Positions 27,543 to 34,576 of a DNA stretch of 35,617 nt are shown one piece after another; the stretch's first letter is position 1; every line of letters starts with the position of its first letter. The position numbers and the translations under genes were made by a program. The DNA comes from Gammaproteobacteria bacterium. GTDB taxonomy: Bacteria > Pseudomonadota > Gammaproteobacteria > GCA-001735895. The notes beneath the pieces were generated by a model. The model saw only the letters and a list, made by a program, of their open reading frames with translations. It did no database searches and was not told the DNA's origin. Location of the stretch: the NCBI GenBank assembly GCA_022340305.1, contig JAJDOF010000050.1, positions 1 to 35,617 on the forward strand. The letters run 5' to 3'.

Positions 27543-28009
27543 CGTCCGACCTCGCTTTCTCGTGTCGCCTTCTCTTCGCGTACCACGCGCAACCACGAGG
27601 AGCTGCCCTTAAGCAGGTTATTGACCGGGATCTGAACCTGGTGAATGGCTTGCGAATCGCGCATTTGCTGGCTGCCGCGCCAGGCTTCGACCCAGACGCA
27701 GCGCATTTCCGGTTTGACTTCGCAGTTACCGTCGAGGCGCACCCCGCCACAGGGGCCATTGCGGATTGATTTGGGGCAATTCATCGGACAGGACATTCCG
27801 GTCGAGCCGAGCGCACATTTCCCACACATCTGGCAATCGAACATAAAACCCTTGATGGCCTTCTCCATCACACGCACCGGCTTCTCCAGGCGACCGTAAC
27901 CGAGCATCTTGAATAACGGATGCAGCCGCAGCAAAAGCGGCTCGAAACTGCGGTAAACCATATCGAGTTTACGCGAGTGGGTTACCGACCATTGACGAAT
28001 CTTGTACAT
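27539..28009 (-). CDS. MetV-like Cys-rich MTHFR C-terminal domain protein
   Basis: 156 residues of the MTHFR_C type, the zinc/iron-sulfur partner seen with MetF in acetogens and in methylotrophic gene sets. The Cys array is C59, C62, C65, C74, C78, C87, C96 and C104 (DCQMCGKCALG, SCPMNCPK, GPCGG), enough for one or two metal centres. The N-terminal about 50 residues are helical and basic; the last 50 residues have no motif I recognise. It lies immediately before metF with a 4-base overlap (ATGA), so the products are made together. It probably passes electrons to or from MetF; the acceptor is unknown. Confidence 0.82.
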   Translation of the reverse strand: MYKIRQWSVTHSRKLDMVYRSFEPLLLRLHPLFKMLGYGRLEKPVRVMEKAIKGFMFDCQMCGKCALGSTGMSCPMNCPKSIRNGPCGGVRLDGNCEVKPEMRCVWVEAWRGSQQMRDSQAIHQVQIPVNNLLKGSSSWLRVVREEKATRESEVGR

Positions 28010-28017
28010 GCTGTCCT

Positions 28018-28332
28018 TCAGTTAGTGATGCCGCGGGTTTCATCAACACCGCTGGCCCGAATCAAAGTTTCCAGAATTTCCTGCGTATACTGCTCCTCAA
28101 GCTGACGCACCAGCGAGTTCGCCTGCGCACGGATGTCACCGTCGACGGCCTGGTCGACGTCATGCCAGGGTTCGAACATGGCATCTGCCTGCTTCTTCTT
28201 GAGGCGATAAGCGGCACGCTCGATGGCATGCATAAAGCGCGCCGACAGGTTGAGGCGAGTGCTGCGACGACCTTCACGGATCACGACACGCCCCGGGATA
28301 TCACGCCAGTAAATGACTTTCAGCTGCGCCAC
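28018..28332 (-). CDS. Small PF13769-type protein (annotated 'virulence factor' in databases)
   Basis: 104 residues resembling the conserved small family that databases label Virulence_fact. It begins AQLKVIYWRDIPGRVVIREG, followed by RLNLSARFMHAIERAAYRL and a C-terminal helical part with an acidic stretch. The label has no support here: the setting, a corrinoid methyl-transfer operon, points to an accessory role in methyl or corrinoid handling. It starts with GTG after an AGGAGG ribosome site inside the end of the DUF1638 gene (13-base overlap), so the two are coupled. The biochemical function is unknown. Confidence 0.7.
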   Translation of the reverse strand: MAQLKVIYWRDIPGRVVIREGRRSTRLNLSARFMHAIERAAYRLKKKQADAMFEPWHDVDQAVDGDIRAQANSLVRQLEEQYTQEILETLIRASGVDETRGITN

Positions 28333-28934
28333 ATCGCCTCCTGCATGGCCGCATCGAGCTCCGGCACCATTTCACCCATGCCGGTAACCACGCGCTCGAA
28401 GCGTAGACCCAGTCGATCGGCCGCGGCCTGCGCCAACGCGGTCAATTCCGGCGAATCGGTTTGCGCCAGGTACACCAGGCGGGTGTAGTTGCCAAAATAC
28501 ATTTCCAGCAATTCGGGATGACGGTCGATTCCGAGTATTTCGATCACCAGGCGCTCGAAGTGCTGGGCCAGAAAATCGGTCAGGTAGAAGGTTCCGGGCT
28601 CCTCTTCCTGCATCTGCCGGTAACGATCGCGTCCCGCCAGAAAATCGTAGCAGTGGGCTCCCGGCAGGCGCTTGACCCCGCGCTCTGCAAGCACTCGATC
28701 GAGCTCGCCACTGGTGCCGCAATCGCCGTAAGCGACGAAGATGTGCTGATACTTGTCACGCGCGGCATCGATCTTGCTGGCAACCGCGGGCGCGATTTTT
28801 TCGGGACGAGCATGCAAATCAGCAGTAATCGCCTGCAAATCCATTTGCGACCACTGTCCAAGCTTCTTTATTTCATTAACTTCGCGCGCAATCGCAGCGC
28901 AGGTAATAACCAGAATGGAAGCCGAATTTATCAT
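28320..28934 (-). CDS. DUF1638 protein of unknown function
   Basis: 204 residues of the DUF1638 family. The features that look conserved are C12 in LVITCAAIAREV, D71-C72 in VAYGDCGT and H94-C95 in GAHCYDF. Three Cys and one His of this kind could form a metal or corrinoid-handling site, which is inference. No signal peptide or membrane segment is seen. It lies 34 bases after the corrinoid protein gene and overlaps the following gene by 13 bases. The placement suggests a role in assembling, loading or repairing the corrinoid protein, or in a side reaction of methyl transfer. Confidence 0.8.
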   Translation of the reverse strand: MINSASILVITCAAIAREVNEIKKLGQWSQMDLQAITADLHARPEKIAPAVASKIDAARDKYQHIFVAYGDCGTSGELDRVLAERGVKRLPGAHCYDFLAGRDRYRQMQEEEPGTFYLTDFLAQHFERLVIEILGIDRHPELLEMYFGNYTRLVYLAQTDSPELTALAQAAADRLGLRFERVVTGMGEMVPELDAAMQEAMWRS

Positions 28935-28968
28935 ACCGGGTTAGCACCGACAGCCAGTTCCCGGATAC

Positions 28969-29676
28969 CTAACGGGCGCGAAACTCAGCCACCAGCCGCT
29001 TCGCGGTATCGGCGGCCACCGCTGCATCACGGCAATAGGCATCGGCGCCAATGGCATCACCGAACTCCTGGTTGAGTGGTGCGCCACCGACCAGGATGAT
29101 GTAATCATCGCGAATTCCCTGCTCTTTCATGGTATCGATGACGACTTTCATGTAGGGCATGGTAGTGGTCAGCAGAGCCGACATACCGAGGATTTCCGGC
29201 TTGTGCTCTTCGAGGGCGGCGAGGAAGTCTTCCACCGGAGTATTGATGCCGAGATCAATCACTTCAAAACCGGCGCCCTCCATCATCATACCCACCAGGT
29301 TTTTACCAATATCGTGGATATCGCCCTTGACCGTGCCGATCACCATCTTGCCGGCAGTAGGTTCGTCAGAAGCCGATAACAAGGGCTTGAGCAGCGCCAT
29401 ACCGGCTTTCATCGCGTTGGCAGACATCAGTACTTCAGGCACGAACAAAATACCATCGCGGAAGTCGATACCGACGATGGTCATGCCGGCGACCAATGCT
29501 TCATTGAGAATCTTGTTGGCATCCCAACCACGATCGAGGAAAATCTGCGTGCCTTCGGCCACTTCTTCCTTGAGTCCGTTGTACAGGTCATCGTGCATCT
29601 GCTCAACGAGCTCATCATCCGGCAGAGTACTCAGGTCCAGATCGTCTTCGTATTCGTCATCATCGTAATCGGTCAT
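28969..29676 (-). CDS. Corrinoid (B12-binding) methyl-carrier protein
   Basis: 235 residues in two domains: a helical cap (about 20-105; DDLYNGLKEEVAEGTQ to MKAGMALLKPLL) and a B12-binding Rossmann domain with GDIHDIGKN (cobalt-ligating H121, D119 and G124), GMSALLTTTM, and LVGGAPLNQEF. It carries the methyl group as methyl-Co(III) from MttB to the THF methyltransferase. The first 25 residues contain 13 Asp/Glu and no Lys or Arg before K36, a very acidic N-terminal tail. A GAGGA ribosome site lies 8 bases before the ATG. It is first in the seven-gene operon, as suits the component needed in greatest amount. Confidence 0.93.
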   Translation of the reverse strand: MTDYDDDEYEDDLDLSTLPDDELVEQMHDDLYNGLKEEVAEGTQIFLDRGWDANKILNEALVAGMTIVGIDFRDGILFVPEVLMSANAMKAGMALLKPLLSASDEPTAGKMVIGTVKGDIHDIGKNLVGMMMEGAGFEVIDLGINTPVEDFLAALEEHKPEILGMSALLTTTMPYMKVVIDTMKEQGIRDDYIILVGGAPLNQEFGDAIGADAYCRDAAVAADTAKRLVAEFRAR

Positions 29677-29783
29677 TCAGCAAATCCTCACACATTCACA
29701 AGTTGCCCGGAAGGGCCACCAAGACTCACCAGAATAGATTCTAAACGGCGCCAGGGCTGGCGTTGCAGCGACTCCACGTTGCC

Positions 29784-29805
29784 TTAAAACGACACTGGCA
29801 GTCGT
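29784..29805 (-). terminator. Weak intrinsic terminator after the flavin reductase gene
   Basis: On the minus strand ACGAC, a 7-base loop, GTCGT and then TTTT follow the flavin reductase stop by about 55 bases. The stem is only 5 bp, so termination may be partial and some read-through into the corrinoid operon is possible. Confidence 0.3.
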
Positions 29806-29860
29806 CGCGATATTATTGATTCTTAATCGATTTTCTGAAATCTGCGCTCGGTACGACAAA

Positions 29861-30802
29861 TCATGCCGGATGAAACTCGCCGTGATGTTGATCGCCAATA
29901 TAAACCTGGTAATTACCGAGCCGCTTTTCGCGAATAAATCGCTCCAGCATAGAAATTATCCACGGGTTGTTAATCTCTTCCCAGGTGATGTTGTCGAACT
30001 CGTGGAAGCGCAGCTGGCGGGTTTCAATCGCATCGCTAATCGATAGCAATTCGCCCAGGTAAAACACGAATCGCTGCGCCTCATCGTGAAACACAGCGTA
30101 GATAAACGGCAAATCGACCTCGATACCGGCGCTGGCCAGTTTGCCGAGCAAACCCTCGCCACTGGCAGCGTCACCGACGGAATCCGCTGCCGGCAACAAC
30201 AAACTGCCATTTTCAGGATGATGCTCGAGCAGTATCTTGCCGTTCGACTCGATGATCGCGCCGACCTGCAAATGACCGGGTGAAGACAGCATTTGCAGCA
30301 TTTTTGGTGTCAGGCCGAAAGAAACGTAGGCGCCGCGACAAAATCCGAGCGGAGTGTCAGTGTTATAGGCGTATTGCCGCACTCGGCCGATGAGAATGAT
30401 GTGATCACCCGCGTCGACCTGCTCATGGTGGCTGCAATCGAACCAGGCCACCACACCGTCGAGGATCGGCGAACCCTTTGCTGCGGCCCGCCAATTCAGG
30501 TTGGCAAATTTATCGGTACCAGCGGCGGCGAAACGATTCGACAACTCGCGTTGACTGCGCGCCAGAATGTTGACCGCAAAACCCTGCGAGGCAGTGAACA
30601 CCTCGCAACCGAAGGCGGTCCTGGCGATACTCACCAGCAGCAACGGTGGATCGATCGATACCGAGGTAAACGAGTTGGCGGTAAAGCCACAGGGTTTACC
30701 CGCAGCATCGAGTGTCGTAACCACGGTGACGCCGGTGGCAAAATTACCGAAGGCACGGCGCAGATCGCGGCCATCGAATTCCAGTTCGTTCGTATCAGTC
30801 AT
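29861..30802 (-). CDS. Flavin reductase domain fused to a degenerate Nudix-like domain
   Basis: 313 residues. Residues 1-165 form a flavin-reductase-like (FMN-binding split barrel) domain: RRAFGNFATGVTVVTT, GFTANSFTSVSIDPPLLLVS, and GDHIILIGRV. Such proteins use NAD(P)H to make reduced flavin for a partner. From about residue 175 a second domain begins HLQVGAIIESNGKILLEHHP and has the strand pattern of a Nudix fold, but the segment where the Nudix box should lie (GEGLLGKLASAGIEV) lacks the REx2EE residues, so hydrolase activity is unlikely. It starts 15 bases after the TPR-like gene and is probably its co-transcribed partner. It might supply reduced flavin to the Rieske system, which has no reductase nearby. 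Confidence 0.72.
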   Translation of the reverse strand: MTDTNELEFDGRDLRRAFGNFATGVTVVTTLDAAGKPCGFTANSFTSVSIDPPLLLVSIARTAFGCEVFTASQGFAVNILARSQRELSNRFAAAGTDKFANLNWRAAAKGSPILDGVVAWFDCSHHEQVDAGDHIILIGRVRQYAYNTDTPLGFCRGAYVSFGLTPKMLQMLSSPGHLQVGAIIESNGKILLEHHPENGSLLLPAADSVGDAASGEGLLGKLASAGIEVDLPFIYAVFHDEAQRFVFYLGELLSISDAIETRQLRFHEFDNITWEEINNPWIISMLERFIREKRLGNYQVYIGDQHHGEFHPA

Positions 30803-30817
30803 TACCGGGTATTCAGG

Positions 30818-31990
30818 TTAATAGATCAGGGATTCCATGTCGCGAGTCTCTTTGAGCATTTCCCGGACACCGTTGTCCTGGTAGATACTACCCGCCTGAT
30901 CGAGGTATTTCCGCGCCCGATCCATCGCGTAATTGGAATTGTAAAGTACCGCGATAACATCCGCCTGGCGCTGAAACATCGCCCGATCACTGCCACCGGC
31001 AAGGGTTTCACTGGACTTGATTCTGAATTTCCAGGCCTGCTCGACCTCGCCGATACGCAGGTAATGGTGGTACATCATCTGGTAATCTCGCGCCTGCGAA
31101 GCGCGAATGACATCCTTTTCGTGCTGCGCGAACAGGACGCTCATTTCGCGCTCGATATCCGCAACATCGGCAGCGCTCACCAGACTGCGATCGAGGCCGT
31201 CGAGCAATCGATGCACATGCGTCATCTGGCCGGTGGCAGCATAAAGACGAGCGGCTTCAAGGCGCGCCTGCTGAGCCTGGTAGCCGTCGTACTGCTTGTC
31301 GTGCAACGAGGCAAGCGCCTCCCAGGCATCGGCAGCTGCCCCGTAACGTCGAATCCTGAGGTTTTCATCGATCACCACGTGCAGGTTCTCGTCAACCCCC
31401 CGGTAATAGCCGCGCGCAATCGAGTTGCGCGCCTGCCACAGTTGGTCATAGGTATTGGCGGCGCGCCGTGCCAGTTCGCGCGCACGGATATTGAACTGCC
31501 CCAGTAACTGGTAAGTCCTTGCAGTGCCGAGCACATTGTCCTGTGACATAGTAAGGTACAGCGCTTCCTGCAGGTAAATTTCCGCCGCAGACAGTTCCTG
31601 CTGGTTTATTGCCACCTCACCCAATAACATCAGGGTATCGCCGAGTTTGCGCTGATCATCGCGCGCCGCCGCATCAGCGGCGACTTCCAGCAACCGCGTG
31701 CGCGCCTGCCCGTACTTTTGCTGGTGTAGCAAATCGCGAATCTGCCGATCGCGCCTGGTATCGGCGAGCTCGAGCCGGCTGATTTCACCGTCGATATCGA
31801 ACGCACTGTGCTGCGCGGGGGCTTGCCAGAATTGATTGTACGACGACACGGTTTGAGTCGCCTCTTTGCCAGGCTCGACCGGGCCGTCACGCAACAGGAA
31901 AAAATGCACTGCAACCATAACCGCCAGCACCGGTACTGTGGTCACCGCATGATCGGGAATGTAGCGCTTAAAATTCACAATGCCGACCAT
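30818..31990 (-). CDS. Membrane-anchored TPR-like helical repeat protein
   Basis: 390 residues from the ATG at 31990. It is preceded in frame by a GTG (32071) without a ribosome site, so the start is uncertain. One N-terminal membrane helix (VPVLAVMVAVHFFLL) is followed by a long, probably periplasmic region of paired helices. These repeat roughly every 35-45 residues: LLHQQKYGQARTRLLEVA, LGEVAINQQELSAAEIYLQE, LARRAANTYDQLWQARNS and LARLYAATGQ-type units. No catalytic motif is seen. It is likely a scaffold or binding protein. It is followed after 15 bases by the flavin reductase gene; the reason for that pairing is unknown. Confidence 0.6.
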   Translation of the reverse strand: MVGIVNFKRYIPDHAVTTVPVLAVMVAVHFFLLRDGPVEPGKEATQTVSSYNQFWQAPAQHSAFDIDGEISRLELADTRRDRQIRDLLHQQKYGQARTRLLEVAADAAARDDQRKLGDTLMLLGEVAINQQELSAAEIYLQEALYLTMSQDNVLGTARTYQLLGQFNIRARELARRAANTYDQLWQARNSIARGYYRGVDENLHVVIDENLRIRRYGAAADAWEALASLHDKQYDGYQAQQARLEAARLYAATGQMTHVHRLLDGLDRSLVSAADVADIEREMSVLFAQHEKDVIRASQARDYQMMYHHYLRIGEVEQAWKFRIKSSETLAGGSDRAMFQRQADVIAVLYNSNYAMDRARKYLDQAGSIYQDNGVREMLKETRDMESLIY

Positions 31991-32327
31991 ATTACGCCGC
32001 TTGCGACCCAATGCAAGACAGCCAGGGCTTTCAATATAAGGCCGAAACGCCGCCATATCGACATAAAGCACACTCGCGGCGGCACCTGGTCATCTGCTCG
32101 ATTCGACCCCTGGCCAGCAGTTAAATCGGCAGCTTGAAAATGACTTCACTTTCGATACCTGGATTCAGTCCATTTTTCAGTCTGGCAGGGGGCAATCTTA
32201 CTCCTTGCGTAAAACGCATCCGGGGACCGCGTCTGCTACGACTGTGCCGGCAGAAAAATACAGTTGTGATCCAGAACAGCTCTGCCGAAATTGCACCAAT
32301 AACGACTGAACCTCCATTGACATAGCG

Positions 32328-33464
32328 CTATAGCGCCGACTCCATCGCGTCGATGTAGAGTTGCTGGAAATGGTGCACCGCGTGCTCGGACAGTTCGCTG
32401 CGCTCGGGGTCGACGACGAAACGCCCCTGGTTGTAGCCTTTCGACTGCAGCCCCCGGTAGACGCTTTCACACAGGCCGACGTCTTCGGGCTGTAGCACGT
32501 CGCGCTGGTAATCCATCGCATCCCGTTGTTGCCGGCTCGGCTCCGGGTTGGGCAGGTACCAGTCCTGGTACTCGATGGTACGACCGACACCGTCGGGGAT
32601 GATTTGCAGCGTCGAGATGTTAGGCTCACCGGGATAGATCCAGATGGTCAGGTTGGGCCACAGGAACCAGCCGGCATAGCCGAAATCGACCTCGCCCTTT
32701 TCGAAGTGGTAGGCACTGCTCTCGGTGGTGGCCGCCGCGTTCGATATGTGACTCGAATAGATACCGTTGACCTTCGAAGTGTAACTATCCATGTCGACCA
32801 GGTTGACGAAATCCTTGTGCGCCGGATGGCAATGGTAGCACTCGAGGAAATTATCGACCATGATCTTCCAGTTGCTGGCGACGTCGTAATGGTCACGTTG
32901 CGCGAACTGCACTTCGTCCACGCGCGGACAGAAAGCGCGAATTTCACTTTCCAGGGCCGCCGCCTGCAGTTTGAGCGGTTGTGCCTGGGGGTCGAGATTG
33001 ATGAACAGCAGGCCACAGAATACCTCCACCTGAACCGGCTTCAGCGCGAACTGGCACTTGTCGAAATCGACCAGTTTGTCGGTATTGCGCGCCGCTTTCA
33101 GCTCGCCGTCGAAGCCATAGGACCAGGCATGATAGGGACAGGTGATGGTGCGCACCTTGCCGCTGCCGAACAACAGTTCATGGCCTCGATGCTGACACAC
33201 GTTATAGTAGGCACGCAGCTCGCCGCTCCTGTCACGAATGACGATAATGTTTTGATCGCAAACCTGCACCGTCAGGTAACATCCCGGCTCACCGAGCTGG
33301 CTCTGGTGGCCGACATACCACCAGTTGCGATAGAACACGGCCTCCTTCTCGCGTTGATAAATGTCGCTATCAAGGTAATAACGGGCGGGAATCGTATACG
33401 CCAGCTCGGGATCGCGAGCAAACGGGATATCGCTGCCCGGTGATTTCAGTTCAACGATGTTCAT
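32328..33464 (-). CDS. Rieske oxygenase, CntA/GbcA-like quaternary-amine monooxygenase
   Basis: 378 residues. The Rieske [2Fe-2S] centre is C90-x-H92 and C109-xx-H112 (CQHRGH, CPYHAW). The catalytic domain shows E208-xx-H211-xxxx-H216 in NFLECYHCHPAH and a late Asp in QPEDVGLCE as probable third iron ligand (D328). Glu rather than Asp three residues before the first His is the arrangement known from carnitine monooxygenase CntA, and the length (about 371 in CntA) fits as well. Relatives oxidatively demethylate or cleave glycine betaine, carnitine or stachydrine. A strong AGGAGT ribosome site precedes the ATG. The usual ferredoxin-reductase partner gene is missing here. It is divergent from a LysR gene. 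Confidence 0.85.
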   Translation of the reverse strand: MNIVELKSPGSDIPFARDPELAYTIPARYYLDSDIYQREKEAVFYRNWWYVGHQSQLGEPGCYLTVQVCDQNIIVIRDRSGELRAYYNVCQHRGHELLFGSGKVRTITCPYHAWSYGFDGELKAARNTDKLVDFDKCQFALKPVQVEVFCGLLFINLDPQAQPLKLQAAALESEIRAFCPRVDEVQFAQRDHYDVASNWKIMVDNFLECYHCHPAHKDFVNLVDMDSYTSKVNGIYSSHISNAAATTESSAYHFEKGEVDFGYAGWFLWPNLTIWIYPGEPNISTLQIIPDGVGRTIEYQDWYLPNPEPSRQQRDAMDYQRDVLQPEDVGLCESVYRGLQSKGYNQGRFVVDPERSELSEHAVHHFQQLYIDAMESAL

Positions 33465-33570
33465 GCGTGACTCCTGGGTATTAATTTTAATTCGAATAAT
33501 CTAAACTAATGCAAATTCCGTCTCAAACGCTTATTTGTTATCGGGTTGGATAACTTTTTCTTATCAATAT

Positions 33571-34503
33571 ATGCTGAAGAAACGCCTGCCACCCCTCGAA
33601 CCACTGATCGCCTTCGAAGCCGCGGCGCGCCTGCTGAGCTTCACCCGCGCGGGCGCTGAGCTGCATCTGTCACAGGCCGCGATCAGCCAGCAGATCCGCA
33701 GCCTCGAGGGCAGTTTGCAGGTCAAGCTGTTCTCACGCTCACACCGCGCCGTGCAATTGACTAACGAGGGGCGCGAATACCTGCACACGGTAGCCGCTAT
33801 CTTGAAGCAGCTGGCGGGCGCCACCATGGATATTCAGAACGTCGAATTCAACCAGCAACTGGTGCTCGGCTGCGATCAATCCTTCGCCACGCAGTGGCTG
33901 GCGCCGCGCATCGCACAATTGCGCGAGCTGTTGCCGGCGGTCGCGTTACGCATCATCGCCTCCGACGACTATGGCGAGAGCCTCGGCGCCGAAGTCCAGG
34001 CGGCGGTGCTGCACGGTGATGGTCATTGGCCCGGGTTTTATGCCGAGCGCCTGTTCGCGGAAGAAGTGTTCCCGGTTTGCAGTCCCGACTATGCGCAGCA
34101 ACAGCCCCGGCAAGACTGGGTCAGCTGGTTGTTGCAGGCCCAGTTGATCGATCTTGCCGACAGTCACTGGAACTGGATGAACTGGCGGCTCTGGCTCGGC
34201 GGTAACGACATCGACGAGCCACTCGGCAATCGCCATCTGCAGATCAACAGTTATCCACTGGTAATAGACGCGGCTTGCCTGGGCCAGGGAGTCGCGCTCG
34301 GCTGGCGCTACCTGGTAGACGATTTGATCTCCGCCGGTCGACTGGTACGGCCGCTGCAGCAATCGCTGCAAACCGAGTTTGGCTACTATTTTATCTGCCG
34401 CGAACATCTGCAGGACGATCCGACAATCCAGCGCCTCAAACACTGGTTGCTACAGGCATTCGAAGCTGACAGCGCATGTGCTCTACCCGCTTTGCTGGAT
34501 TGA
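33571..34503 (+). CDS. LysR-family transcriptional regulator (GcvA-like)
   Basis: 310 residues from the ATG at 33571; a start at 33535 would add 12 residues unlike family N-termini. The N-terminal winged HTH is LIAFEAAARLLSFTRAGAELHLSQAAISQQIRSLE split across residues 10-44, typical of the GcvA branch. A periplasmic-binding-protein-like effector domain follows to the end. It is divergent from the Rieske oxygenase gene with a 106-base gap. By LysR habit it probably controls that gene in response to the amine or a product. Confidence 0.88.
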   Translation: MLKKRLPPLEPLIAFEAAARLLSFTRAGAELHLSQAAISQQIRSLEGSLQVKLFSRSHRAVQLTNEGREYLHTVAAILKQLAGATMDIQNVEFNQQLVLGCDQSFATQWLAPRIAQLRELLPAVALRIIASDDYGESLGAEVQAAVLHGDGHWPGFYAERLFAEEVFPVCSPDYAQQQPRQDWVSWLLQAQLIDLADSHWNWMNWRLWLGGNDIDEPLGNRHLQINSYPLVIDAACLGQGVALGWRYLVDDLISAGRLVRPLQQSLQTEFGYYFICREHLQDDPTIQRLKHWLLQAFEADSACALPALLD

Positions 34504-34528
34504 CGCTGTTATCGCCTGGGCCTGGTTT

Positions 34529-34560
34529 GCATGCTTCGCCACTGCCGTTGGCGAGCATGC
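34529..34560. terminator. Strong stem-loop between convergent lysR-type gene and ubiA
   Basis: GCATGCTTCGCCA (34529-34541), loop CTGCCGT, TGGCGAGCATGC (34549-34560): twelve paired bases with one bulged T. It lies between the two converging stop codons, so it can act for both strands. No T-run follows on either side. Confidence 0.5.
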
Positions 34561-34576
34561 CTATCGGCGTCCGCAG

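Noticed and set aside
28018..28332. Reading the small PF13769 protein as a virulence factor.
   Set aside because: The label is a database name. Gene overlap and operon context point to methyl-group metabolism, and nothing in the sequence suggests secretion or toxicity.
33480..33570. A specific LysR binding box (T-N11-A, with ATTCGAAT near 33489) in the Rieske/LysR gap.
   Set aside because: The AT-rich gap gives many T-N11-A matches and the short palindrome is not distinctive, so no site could be assigned.
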